Below, piece by piece: positions 1-12,200 of a stretch of DNA of 58,414 bases. The DNA lies in contig QAXH01006659.1 of the NCBI GenBank assembly GCA_004335635.1, forward strand, positions 1 through 58,414, written 5' to 3'. The position numbers and the translations under genes were made by a program. Positions within the stretch are counted from its first letter, which is position 1, and each line of letters opens with the position of its first letter. The stretch comes from Chloromonas sp. AAM2. Lineage: Eukaryota; Chlorophyta; Chlorophyceae; Chlamydomonadales; Chlamydomonadaceae. Under the pieces are notes generated by a model. The model saw nothing but the letters and a program-made list of their open reading frames with translations, was not told the origin of the DNA and searched no databases.

Positions 1-43
1 CTCACGCGAATCCAATTGCGCGCAAATCCAATATAAGGCACAG

Positions 44-234
44 CCATGGACGTCAGACGATCCTACCGCAGACCTAAGGAACTCCCTGGCGCACCAGCTG
101 TCACAAATGCCTACGAGGACGAAGACGGTTCTAGTGGGGAGGAGGAGCGAGCATTGAACAAAGCAGCGGCCAATGAACAGGAGCAAGCAACAGCAAGCGG
201 CAACAGCAGCAGCACGCCAGTCCTGCAACACTAG
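44..234 (+). CDS. possible 3' terminal exon of an unseen gene, or chance ORF
   Basis: An open frame starts at the ATG at 46 and stops at the TAG at 232-234. It is about 62 codons, acidic in the middle (EDEDGSSGEEE) and Gln/Ser rich at the end. A CAG acceptor lies just before it (GGCACAG at 37-43), so it could be the last exon of a gene to the left of the window rather than a short gene. I do not recognise the product and see no domain. The composition is compatible with a disordered protein tail. It could equally be a chance ORF. Confidence 0.25.
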
Positions 235-402
235 GCTGGTTGGGCACAGTTGGCCAGTTGGAATCCTTGTTGGGATTTGTGGTTGGGATTACAGTTGGGC
301 CCAGTTGGGATCCTAGTTGGGATTGTCCCAGTTGGGCCAGTTGGGTTGATACATTGGACCCAACTGGAAAAATCCAACTGGCTCTCCCAACTGTCCCAAC
401 CC
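234..402. repeat. TTGGG/CCAAC-rich imperfect inverted repeat
   Basis: The left two thirds carry many GTTGGG and CAGTTGG units. The right third carries the complementary CCCAACTGG and CCAACTG units. The clearest hairpin is CCAGTTGGG, a loop of about 13 nt, then CCCAACTGG, around 338-368. The outer GTTGGGACAG-like and CTGTCCCAAC units could extend the stem. It resembles a small foldback element or a decayed MITE. No flanking target-site duplication was identified. Confidence 0.6.
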
Positions 403-1599
403 ATAATCTTATATTCCGATGTTACAACCTCTCCAAGCACCTCTACAAAAACACGGCGCTCTCTGTGTTTCCCAAGAAAGGGCATTGGTCACGTATAATG
501 GCTCAAAGCAGCTTCAGCTTGACTTATGTAGCACAAATTTGGACTGCAGTCAGCAATCTGGAGGAGTAAAACGTCGCTGGCGAGTGGACCTGAGATTATG
601 CTTCAAGGAGTGGTTTGTTTGATTGCATGTGTTTTCTTGTGTGGTGGTCAACTGGTGATCGAGTAGCTTGAAGCAGTCTTCTCCATTTGAGTGGTTGATT
701 TCAGACCTTGCTATTAGGGTTACTCGCGATTGCAGGCAGCGTTGTGGCTTGTACAGTCCCCTGCCAAGCGCGCTTGCCCAACACTAGGTCTAACTAGGTC
801 TAAATCTCAACAGTCATGATCATCTTCGTGACGTGAGACGGACTGATCCGCCTTTAATCTTGTATAGATTGACACTTTGCTATGGCAGCCCTTGCGAGTC
901 ACGTCCAAACAACCAGCTGAATCAGCCATCCCTTGTGCCCTCCCCTGACCGCGCATGAAACTGCGATGACCTGTATAGCAATTTGTAGCGACTATGTTGT
1001 ACAAGCACAGCCATTAGTCAGCATGTGTCCAAGATTTCAAGACATTTGACACAGAGCACGTAGTCGTGTGTGTCATAGAACGCATGGAGCACATGCACTT
1101 ATTACCCAACAGCATCCGGTTGTCGGCCCTATTTCCAATCGTCCCAGTATCCGATCATCCTATAGGGTTCACGAACGTCGGATGAAGGGACTGGCACATT
1201 ATTTCTGTTGCACGTGTCTCCATTACCACTCCGCTGGCTGCATGTTGCTGCTGTTGGACCATTGCTCCAGATTTCGCTCCAGATTCCGTCCCGACCGCTC
1301 TAAACACTGCGTGGTTATGCTGCTATGACGGTCTGCATTGTGCAATTCCCGGCCATCACTTGCTCTGTGAATGGGTTGGATTGCCGCTGACCATGAGAAT
1401 TGTGAGAACCGAGTCTTGAGCTGTCCTTGCCATGAGGGCCCATGCCAGCTGCGACAAATGTTGCAGCACCACTGCCGCTGAGCCAAGGCATTCGAGATGA
1501 GCCATGGCTGCAAATTCCGGTCGACATGCATGACCAAGCAACGACCGAGATTACAATCGGGCAAGAAAGCACATGCACAGGCGGCAATCAATCCAAGCT
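235..1599. other. non-coding stretch downstream of RPL30
   Basis: No convincing exon was found on either strand. It holds the inverted repeat at 234-402 and the probable 3' UTR and poly(A) region of RPL30 at its right end. The open frames here are short, overlap on both strands and lack splice-consistent extensions. Confidence 0.6.
1551..1555 (-). terminator. TGTAA poly(A) signal candidate for RPL30
   Basis: The minus strand reads TGTAA about 45 nt after the RPL30 stop. TGTAA is the usual poly(A) signal of core green algae such as Chlamydomonas. The position fits, but five bases recur by chance. Confidence 0.4.
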
Positions 1600-2832
1600 C
1601 TAGTCGGTGGGCATGGACTTGATGATGTCGGAGTCTCCTGCAATACACATAGGCAGAAAAGCATGCAATGATCACTCAGAAAACGAACGCAACTGATTAG
1701 GTGTCAACAACTGATTGTCAAAGGGCTTGCATTGTGACATCAAAAGGATGAGTGCAGCTGCAGAGGCATTGTGCGGCACTGTAATGGCAGGAGTGCGCAT
1801 CAGCTAGCCGGGTCCACTAGTTACCAGCTGGGAGGACGTTACCGCTGATTGTGCGACATGAGAAAAAGGATTATAGCGCATGAACTGGTACATCTCAAAA
1901 GCCATGCGGAATAGCTCACCAGGGTCAGTAATGGCCAGCACAGACACACGGAACAGGCGACCGCAGGCAGTGCCCAGGTCGGTGTTGCCTGCAGGTGAAC
2001 CACAGTTTCAGAATAGACATGCTTAGTAACACCCTGGTGCTGCCCATCTAGCCTCCTGCCTGCCTGCCTTTCCATTGAGGCTCATGGATATAACCACCAC
2101 CCACCGAAGCACCTGATGTCACCTGTTTACAACGTAAGGCTCATAGATACAACCACCACCACCACCAATGCACCTGATGTCACCTGTTTACAACGTGACC
2201 CATGTGCATGCAACACCCCAGGTTGGGCGTGACCCATGTGCATGTAACGTTGAACCCCTGAGGTGCCGATCGTGCTGCTCCACATGATCTCGAGCTGCCA
2301 TTGGTGCAATCATGAGCGCTGCATCTGAATCACACTCACTTCCGGTGTAATGGTGCACGCCAGTCTTGGAAAGCATGGCATAGTACTCCAGCTCAGACTT
2401 GCGCACTGGCTGAATGTTGCTGGAAATGATGATGAGCTTGGCTGCAAAATGGCAGCATGCACGACAAGATCTTGGGTTTCTCATGCATTGCAAGCCGGCT
2501 GTGCTGGCATGTTGAGACCGCACAATCTCCGCTGCACAAGAATAATCAACTCACCCTTGCCGGAGCGAAGGGTCTTGAGCGCGGTCTTGTAGCCCAGGCT
2601 GTACTTGCCGGACTTCATCACCAGTGCCAGACGGCTGTTGATGTTCTCAGCAGCCTTCTTTGACTGCGAACAGTAAGCAAAATGGAAGACCCGTATTGCG
2701 TGTTGTGCAGGCTCGCAGAAGATGCAAGACCTGTGGGTCGTGTCTACTCACCGCCTTCTTGGCCTCGGCCGCCGCCTGAGCAGCGTTGGTGGCACCAACA
2801 GAGGCCTTGGCATCCTTCTTCTGTGCGACCAT
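1600..2832 (-). CDS. RPL30: 60S ribosomal protein L30 (eL30)
   Basis: Small protein of the cytosolic 60S subunit, L7Ae/L30e RNA-binding fold. Five coding exons on the minus strand: 2832-2752, 2663-2555, 2441-2340, 1988-1920, 1637-1600. They total 133 codons including TAG, so 132 aa, and all junctions keep phase with GT-AG ends. Family hallmarks are [17 protein letters not shown], then [20 protein letters not shown], then [11 protein letters not shown] and a [14 protein letters not shown] end. The start is fixed by MVAQKK, typical of eL30. Exon 1 adds about 17 Ala/Lys-rich residues before the conserved [11 protein letters not shown] segment, which plant and animal eL30 (about 110-115 aa) lack. 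A 5' UTR intron is likely (2933-2854). The gene diverges from CFAP46. Identity is certain; exon 1 is the least secure part. Confidence 0.95.
2079..2258. repeat. two nested tandem duplications in RPL30 intron 3
   Basis: A unit of about 59 bp occurs twice (2079-2137 and 2138-2196). Each copy runs from GGCTCAT, through ACCACCACC, to CACCTGATGTCACCTG and TTTACAACGT. It is followed directly by a second duplication of about 34 bp (GTGACCCATGTGCATG near 2195 and again near 2229). The copies differ by a few substitutions, so the duplications are fairly recent. Confidence 0.8.
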
Positions 2833-3231
2833 TTTAGCGCCTCCTTCTCAGCCCTGCACGCAGGAGCGAATGAGCTGAGACTGCGGCCAGTAGCTGGAAA
2901 AGCGAAGAGACACTCAACAGGAGTGACGCTCACTTGATGGCTCCGGAGTTTAAGTTAGATGAAAAAGGGGCGTACCAAGACGTGGCCGGCCACTTTGTCC
3001 AAATTGTCAGTAACGGCTTTAGGGGAGGTACAGCACTTTCGGTTGGCCCTAATGTCACGCGTTGTCATGGCGTGCAGGATTTGGGCTGGCAACATCATGA
3101 TTGGTGAAGCATGACCCAATTTTCATGCGTAATGGATATGATGGCGGACGTTTCTGGTGTCGGTGCACGTCCGTGCCTATGAGTGTGTGTGCCCTGCCTT
3201 GACAGGAGCAGCAGGGAGCACATAAAGCATA
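2833..3231. promoter_or_regulatory. divergent promoter region of RPL30 and CFAP46
   Basis: 399 bp separate the two start codons, which point away from each other. The spacer must hold both leaders, the RPL30 leader intron and both promoters. A GGCCGGCC palindrome lies near 2982. No clear TATA box was found. Promoter function is inferred from the gene arrangement alone. Confidence 0.5.
2854..2933 (-). other. RPL30: probable 5' UTR intron of RPL30
   Basis: On the minus strand a GTGAGC donor at 2933 pairs with a TGCGTGCAG acceptor ending at 2854, 21 nt before the ATG. The intron would be 80 nt. Leader introns are common in ribosomal protein genes. Transcript evidence is absent. Confidence 0.45.
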
Positions 3232-6200
3232 ATGGCAACCCAAGAGGCCATCCTGCAGTCATTAACTGCTGCAGCTCACAGTGGGGATGGGCACAAGCTC
3301 AAGGATGCATATGCGGCCATCACTGCCAACCTGGCCAGCCAGTCCACCTTCAGAGCTGGCCTGGAGAGCCTTGTAGTATGTGCAGAAACTGCAATCCAGG
3401 TGACCAGCAGTGTGGGGCGGCAGGCAACAAGCTCCCTTTACAGTTCAACATGTCTTTTGCAATCTCAAACTCAAAACCCAGCTTTAGGCATTTGAGCCCA
3501 TGACAGGGCTCCAGGAGAAACTGTTGCGCTTACAAAATGTAGGTGAAGAATCTGGATGTCGCCAAGCGTTGTTTGGAAACTTATTTTCTGGAGGTCAGAA
3601 GGTGCGAGGCAGGGCAGCAGGGCGCACAAGGCTTGGGTCTGTGTTCAAAGCCTCAGCAGGCAGACCACCAGCCTACGTCCCGCAGGTGTTGTGTACCGAC
3701 TAGCCCTCGGATTGCAGGGTGTCTGCACACAGCTGTTGGCCCCTATTGATTGCGGTCGCCTGAGCCACCATGCACACACTGACAAAAAAGTCAGCGTTGG
3801 AGATGCCGGCATGCAAATCATCCGCCTGCCCTGCTGTTCCTCTGCCCGGCCCATGGTGCATTGGCCCTGTCTGGTGTAGGTACACATCTGGGTTGGCCAA
3901 GGTGGAGGTGCGAGATCAGTACCTGGTGCGGGCTCACTATGCACTGGGAAAGCTCGTCTCAGAGCTATCCCAGGGCCTCAAGGTAAAGACAAGGACAGCT
4001 GCGAGGGCTGGTTGGCTACCATCCTACTGACTCAGAGCATGTGATTACGCAGCGAGTATGACCGCGCCCAGCAGCCATGCACAGCATCGCCAATGCCACA
4101 TGCAGGACGATTGCTGGAACCATCCATAGCACAGAGCCCTGCATCTCTCTCCAGTGTTACCTCCTGACCTGCATTTAGTACCAGTGTGCGTGTGTGCTTG
4201 CTCTGTGCAGGGCAAGCCCCTGATTGATGGCACGCTGGAGGCAGTGCGCCACGTGCAGCGGGGCCTGGAGCTGGCCGCCAGCCACGCCTCGCGCTACATG
4301 TTCCTCGTGTACAACGGCAGCGTGCACCACTGGCATGTGTCACGGCCGCTGCACAGGGCAGGGCTCAGGCACCACCTGCTGCCCAGCATGGAACAGGTGA
4401 AAAGAGCCAGACAAGTGTGCCGGGTTGGCCGTAAACAGTGTACCGGACAATTGTGCTGCCAGTGGCGGTATCAGGAATCAGGACCAGATACAGACAGCAA
4501 GCAGGGAGGCCGGGGGTACACAGCTGGAAAGTGTCACCCATTGATAGGCAACTGAAAGGACGTGTTGCTCAGGATGCAGCTGTGGTGTTCAAGATCTGAA
4601 CATAGCTCCATAAACCAGTAGAAAGTCAAGCGCTATGGCCTGACGCAGCTGTAGTGGGCTCAAGATAGCTCAACCGGCCGCTTGCACATTGAACACGTGC
4701 TGGGCTCCACACCTGACGTGTGCCTGGTGTTGGCCCAGGTGTGGCTTGCCCTGGATCAGGTCCCGGGTCATGAGGAGTGGAAAGTGCGCAACCTCATGGC
4801 GCTGGCCATGTGCCAGACGGAGACGGCGGCGGCCGGGGGCAAGGGCGGGGCGGACGAGGCCAACAAGACGCTCCAGCGCGCGTACGACATGGCGGCAGCC
4901 CACGCACTGACAGGGGTGTACAAGGAGGTGGCAGCTCTGCAGGTGGGCAGGAGCTGGGGAGGGAAAGCCGGGCCAGAACTGAGGGGGTGCCGGGGCATGG
5001 GCCTTGGACCCCGTGTTCGAAAGGGCTAGTCAGGTATCAGAGTGCTGTGTCTGACAGGACTGATTGAATGTCAGAATGTGAAACACTTGAAGCTCGTGTA
5101 AGGGCAACTGTGTAGGTTGGTTGTGAGGGTAGCTTGCAGGTTACTTGAGGAGTATCAAGTGACAGCTGCAGTGCAAGGGCTGGAGCTTTGACAGCAGATT
5201 AGCGGTTGGCTTGTTTCAGTGCCTGTAACTCCGGGGTGCTTGTTACATGTGGATGAGCAGCCCATCCTTGCTCTAAACAAAGAAAAAAGAAATCACTCCC
5301 ATTCAGCATTCACTTGTAATGTAGCAAGCAGGGGATTGCCACTGGGTCAGCTTGAGTTGGTTGGGCCGGCTTGGGTGAATAATTCTGGACTGAGTTCACA
5401 TGAGTTGAACCATACAAGTTCTCAACCATGCATTCATTCCAAAAGCTCCAGGTGCCAGAGACGCCTGGTCGCTTGCTGGTTCAGGTGCATCTGGCGTGTC
5501 AGGGCGGTGACCTGTCCAAGGCCGGCCTGTCCGCGGGCAAGGGCGCACCCGCTGCCAAGGCGCCCGCCGCCAAGGGTTCGAACGCCAAGGGTACCGGTCC
5601 CGTCGCTCTGGACGAGGAGGGTGCGCTGAGGGCAGTGCAGGCAGTGCTCAGCGCCAAGCCGCAGGACAAGGCGCTCGCGGAACAGATGCTCAAGGATGCG
5701 GTGGCCAAGGTGCGCACAGTGACCAAGGGGTGCAGGGTGATTGCAGGCGGGGGAGCTGTCCAGTGTGCTGGGCGGGCCGTGCTAACGTCGGCCGGGGTGT
5801 ACCACAGTACGCGACTGTGGGTGGACTTCAACCCCGTATGCTTGCTCAAAGGTGAAATTCATGGGTGAAGGCTGGATGGACAAAGGCTTGATGGGTCAGG
5901 GTCTGACAGGCCTGAACAAACTTGTCTGTGTCAAGAAGTAGCAGCTGCTGCTGGATCTTGTTTGCCCATAAGGCTGTGAAGTGGTGGTCACTTGCACTAT
6001 GGCAAAGTCAATCCATCACGGACTTGCCCCTGCCTGCTGCAGGTTGACCCCACCCCCGATGGCAGCGCCAAGGGTGCTCTGCTGGGCCCAGTGGCGCAGG
6101 CCGCCTGGGCTGCGGCTGTGCTGGGTGTGCCTGAAGCTGCTGAGCGCTGGGCCAGCCGTGCGGCCATGAGCCAGGAGCTGGCGCCCAGGCTGTGGAGCGA

Positions 6201-9200
6201 CATGACACGGGTCATGCTGTCCCTGCAGGTCGGGACACACTTGGAGGGTCAAAGCTGCAGATGGCAGCTGAGCGTTGGAGGGAGCGCTGAAGGGTGGACA
6301 AGAGCAAGCGAAAGCCAGTGTGTAGAGCACAGGCATGGCAGCATGATTACACAACAGGTGTCTAAGCAAGAAAGCAGCCCTCAAATGCAAGCTGCAAAGT
6401 CTGGCCATCGTCCTGCTTAGTTGCCCACAGGCACCATATTGCGACCACAAGCGAGCTTCCTGGTTCACAATAGACTGCAGAATTCATGACACTGCAAAAA
6501 CAGCCCACACAAGATGCTTTTGCTGCTGTCAGCAACCTTGGGTCAGAAAGCACGTGAGAAACAACTCCAGTCCAGTGGGAAAGTGGCAACAAAATGGGAA
6601 TAGTGCGTGCTGCCGACTCGGCTCTGTGCATCACCAGGCAGAACTCGGAATGAGTCTCGTGAGTTCAAGAGACCTGACCCTAGCTGACCCTAACCAAACT
6701 CTTGCTCCAATTGGCCTATCCATTGTCAACTCCGCCTTTCCAATGACCCCTACTTCCTTTGCATGCGCTTTCCAGGCCGTCCCCCCCTCTTCCCTGCTAG
6801 AGTCGGAGGAGAGCTCCCTGGCCGTGCACACACGGGCCATGGACTCATTGGATGATGTGGTCACCGCATTCATGAAGATCAAGGACGTGCAGGGATGTCA
6901 CGAAGCAGCGAGGTGAGGAGAGCCCAAGGCCACTCACAAGACCAAGGACGCAACGTAGGGCCGGGACCCACCCTTGATCGCCCATCTAAGTCAGCGCGCC
7001 TGCGCTTCATTGCATTTACCTTGTTACAAACTATGCAATGAGCCAGCCCGCCTGTGCATAAATGCGTTGCATCTGCCTTGTTTCTGATGTGCACAGACAT
7101 TGAGAGCAGTCTGTTGACCGTGTGTGACCTCAGAGTAGCCCATTGACTGTCTGATTACCAATGTGCATGTTTGCAGGCTGACGTGGAACGCGGGTCTCGT
7201 GCTGCTCCAGCCGACCCACCGTCAGCACGTGAAGCGCGCGTTCAACTCTGCCGCCAAGGCCCTGGAGGTGGTGTGCTCGCCCCTGCATCGCCTCAGGGTG
7301 GCGCTGCACCTGGAGGCGGCTAAGTGCGATGCGGCTGAGGACTCACTCATCAAGGTACGCAGGGGTGGCAGGGCATGATGGGGTCCAGGTCGCCTGTCAT
7401 GCAGTAAACAAACTAGTCACTGCTGCTTTCAGGCTTGTGGTGAAGCTAGTTGCTGATTTAGTATGGGTTGTTGTTTGAATTGCGTTAAAATGCCGTTCAC
7501 TTCAGTACCTGAATTGAATCCAAGGTGACTCGGCCCCAACGCAGCAAACCGTTCCCGGCACTACTTGTGTGGACAATGCCCAGCATGAAGGTTGGGTGTG
7601 CTTAGTATCCGGACACAGTGCCTTGGCGTTTGGTGGGTTTGTGTTCTTGCAGGCCTCCCAGGAGGTGACTAAGGCCCAGGCGCTGGACTACGTGGCCTCA
7701 CCCGCAGAGAAGGCACTGTTCCAGGTGCGCACACAAGCCAAGCCACAAGCCACAGGGTGTGCAGGCCACACACATGCGCAGCTGCATGAGTGCCACCAGA
7801 GCCATGCCCGTCCGCGCAACCCATACTTTGGCAAGGAGATGGCCAGTAGCCTACGTATTTTCTCATTTGGGCATGTGTTGGTGCACTTCAGATTGAGCGC
7901 CCCCTGGACCGCTACCTGGAGCCCCTTGCCGTCGCCCTTGCGCTGCGCACGAGCCTGACCCTGGAGCCTGACGGTGCGGAGGAGGAGGCCGTGCTGCTCA
8001 TTGAGCGATCCAAGGAGAGCAGGAATCCAACGATCAAGAAGGACCTGCTGGCTAGGTAAGGCCAAGCACAAGGGTCAGTTGCACGGGCAGACCGGAAGGT
8101 TGATCAACAGAGCCTCCAACCTGCATACTCTGTCGGACTGCTACTTTACCTTTGCCGTTCTTGGCCGGTGCTTTGCGCAGAGCCATTGACAAGTTGAGCT
8201 CCCTACCTCTCCTCACTCCGCCTGCCAAGGATTACAATGGACCAGACAGATCGTCCATGCAGGTACGGCGCTATACACAACAGCACATTACAGCTGGACA
8301 ACGCAGACAGTCACATGTTCGTGAAATGCACTGGAGCTGCGCTGTACGCCTTATGCCGTGAAAAGCACAGCTCCGGGCAATACTCACATCGCTTGAGCTG
8401 ACGTTGCACAGCTGATCGCTACTTGGCTAGAGTGCTCCCTGTTTTGCAGGTTGCCTGCCGTCGTCGCACGGCCGTGTGGGCGGAGCTGATCCGCTCCGCG
8501 TGGGGTGGGGGCGCGGCGGGGCGCGTGGCGGCGCACGGCGCGGGCATGAAAATGGACGAGAGCGTGCGGGTGGCGGCGCCCTACTGCCTGCACGCGGACT
8601 GGAGCGCAGAGGTGGACAGGGAGATGGTCATGCTGCAGGTCAGTCAAAGCCACACAACCCTACCCTACCCTTGCTGAGCATGCATTCAAGCGGTTGCACT
8701 CATGTCCTTTCTCCGTTTTACTTCCTGGGACCCCAATTTCACCAAGTAAACGTTCGGATGTAGTAGACGCACTGCTCAAACATGGTCTGTGTTGCCATGG
8801 CCATGTGTTTCGCGGTCGCATCACCAGTTGTTGTCCCTTCTTGGCATGTTGACTCCAGGCTGAGGTCAGTTTCATGGAGGCTGAGGCTGCAGTGGCCGCC
8901 CTGAAGAAGCGGGGTACGGATGTAGTGCCCGCCCGCAAGTCCATGGTGGCGCCGGTGGCGGAGGACGGCAGCGGCCTCAGGCTGCCCAGCTCAACAACCG
9001 AACAACTGCAGGACCTGGTGCTACAGGTGAGCAGTGGTTGGCGGCTGGCATTCCATGGCATGTGCAAGTAGAGTTGAGAACGCGCATGAGCTGGCAAGGG
9101 CTGCAGACAAACAAGCCTGCAAAGAGAGCTCCGCTTAGTTGACTGCATGTTGAAAGCCAACTGTCATGCAAGACCTTGCCTTATGCACGTGTGTGCTCGT

Positions 9201-12200
9201 GCAGGCCATTGTCCACGGCATGCAGTCGGGTCTGCGCATCAAGGAGCCCTGGCTGGTGCTGAACGGCGCGGTGCTCGCATGGAACACGTACCTACCTGTG
9301 ATGCACCAGCACCGCTATGTGGACCTGGAGAGGATGTTGGAGCCGGTGGTGGACATGCTGCTGCAGGTGGGTGAGACACGCGCTCATGGTGAAATCACAG
9401 CAATAGGTTAAGGAGAAGGGTGGCAGGAAGTGCGCATTGTGGCAAGCAAGCAAGAGGTAATGAATGCATGAGATGCTCAGGTAAAATATTACTGGGCAGT
9501 CAGGTAAAGTATTACTAGTAAGATTGGATATGAAAGGCTGGGCATTCAGGCAAGGAGGGCTGGGAATCAATGAGCCGAGGTGTGGCGGGAGACCTTGTGA
9601 ACATCCTGTGTCGCACAGTAAGCCAGACCTTTTGCAGCTGGTGGAGCCCCTCACGTGACCTGTCCTCAGAAAATGCACATCAACCACAATGCCGCCTGTC
9701 CTGCATGTGTTGGCGCAGCTTGAGAACAGTGAGTGCGACGGTGACCTGGTGTGTGGCCTGGCTGAGGCCTACGCCAAGGCGCTGGAGCACAAGCTGCTGC
9801 TCACACTGCTGCTGGCACCCACACCTGAGCAGGATCAGCAAGCCGAAGAGGAGGGGCAGGAACCGGTCTTCAGGTGGGCGAGAAGCTAGTGTTAGTGCCA
9901 CGCTTGCTTCTCTGCGTTGTCCTTTGTTTATGCAAGGGACGTGACTCTATGCATGTCCATGTGCACTGTGCTAACTTCAGGTACCGTCACACGCCAGGGT
10001 ACGAGCTGCTGCCGGCTGCTCGTGTCAAGGCAGCAGGGAAGAAGCCCGATACTTCACCGGCCGCTGCCGAAATTATGGCCAAGCAGTTCCCAAGAGCAAT
10101 TGCCACATGCGAGGCAGCACTGAGTGAGTGGGATAGGTGGGGGGGGGAGAGGGACACGTGAGGTGGGCAGGCCGGACCAGTAACATAGTAAGAGTGGCAT
10201 GATGCAGAGCTGGGCACGACCTTGATTTTTTGCTATGCAATTCAAACCATGTCAACCCCAACATGGCAGTGGGAACGAGGGCATCAAGGAATCTGCAAAA
10301 TACATGTCATTCGCCTCATGGTACACGTCATGTGGTACACGCAGAGCTGCTCCATTGATCTGGGGCTTGACTTTGCATGAAAGCTTGACCGGTTGGCCAA
10401 GATGCCAGCAACACAGGCACTGAATTCATCCTGACACCGTCTGCCTGTCTGCAGGCAAGGCCGGCAACGCCCAGAGCCAGGCCTTGTTCGAGAGTTACGC
10501 GCGCCTGCAGCAGCTTCGTGGCCAAGCCGTGAGCATCCCTGCGGGCACCTCCACCACCAGCGAACAGACCAGCAGGGTGGTGGGCATCATCGAGGCGGTG
10601 CTCAGAGGCTCGGGCGCAGAGCCGGAGCTCAGGCAGGCAATGACAATTCTGCAGGTGAGGCACACACACGCAGACAAGGAAGGACGCTGGCCATGGACTT
10701 AGCGGCTTAGCTGTGGTGCACTTCATCTGGGCGTCAGCCTGAGGCTGGATGCTGACAAGGCATTGAAAAGCGTTGCTACAAACTGTGTGTGCGTGTGTTG
10801 CGGGTGTGTTGCGGGCCGAGTCTGTGCGTGTGTTGCGGGCTGCTTGCTGCAGGCGTTGCCCCAGGTCAATGTTGAGCTCTGGGCAAAGCTGGCACGCGCG
10901 GCTGCTGGATCCAAAGTGTGGCCTGTGGCGCTGGAATGCGCAAAGATGGCAGCTGGGGTGAGCGATAAGCACAGCAATCATTGGCACGCGATCACACCTT
11001 CACCACCATCCAGCCTACATTATCATATGCCTCATTCCACGCTGCAGTTATTGACTGTTGTCGCTTATTGCCTGGGATGTCACGGATGCAGGTCATGCCG
11101 GTAGGCTTCGAGCTGACCGCGGTAGAGGCACCTGCTGAAGTTCCAGAGCTCGATTTGAACGGCTGGTTCTGGCTGGCGGTGTCCGAGACCGTTCGCGGCC
11201 AGGCCGTGATGGCTCTTGTAAAGCCCAGCGCGCAGGACATGCTGTGCTGTCTGAATTTGCGTCGCGCCGCACTAGAAAGCTATGTGGTGGCTGCGCGATT
11301 TGCCGGATTCGTGAAGAAGAACGACATGGTCGAGCATGTGGCGCGTCTTGCGTGGGACGCCGCGCTTCCCTTTATGCGCAAGCCTCTGTTGCGTGTAGCT
11401 TTAGTCAAGCCGATGGGAGCCATATGCTCCGTGGTCAACCGACTGGGTATTTCAGACCGCCAATTCCAGGTGAGTGCCAGGCAAGGGGAAGGGCGATGCG
11501 AATTCCTGGTCCACGCAAGTTGGGTGTGCCGAGATATCAAACTTACGTTTGGTCAAGTCTGTTGCTTTAAAGTTGAGTAGCACAAATATTTTGTCCGTGG
11601 CATGGCGCAACTCCCGACTGATTTTTGCAATGTACGGTTCGGAACCTCGCATCCATTGCAGTGTAAGCAAACGCTTTCCCATGCCCTTGTTTGCAGGTTT
11701 TTCTGAACGTTGTCCTCCTAGAGGCCATGGCTTCGGGCCGGCTATGGGCCGAGGCGCTGACCGCAGCTGACGAGGCACTCAAGTCCATCCCCAGCCGCTC
11801 CTTGCACAGGCCCATCCTCACGTGGAAGGCGTTCTGTCTGGGCAGCAGCGGAAGGAACGTGCTGAGCGAGATGACCCGGGTCAAGGAGTACATCCCCGTG
11901 TACCAGGGCCACACCTGGGCGGTACTGAGTCACTTCAGTGCTGCCAGGTACGACCAGCTCCTGGCGCTGCAGAACAGCTTTGCAGCGGTCGCACACCAGC
12001 CCTGGAACAAGGTAAGGAGGTTTGAAGTGGGGGGTGGAGCGTTTGTTTTCGTGCCAGAGGGGCTGGAGCCACAAGCCTTGGGTCTGAGCCAGCAAGCCAG
12101 AGCAATGCAGCCACAAGTCAACAGGGAGACATGGTGGCAAGGGCAAGGGCAAAGCTGCAACGTCTCGAATAAACTTTCTCCAATGCTGGGCTTGCACGAG

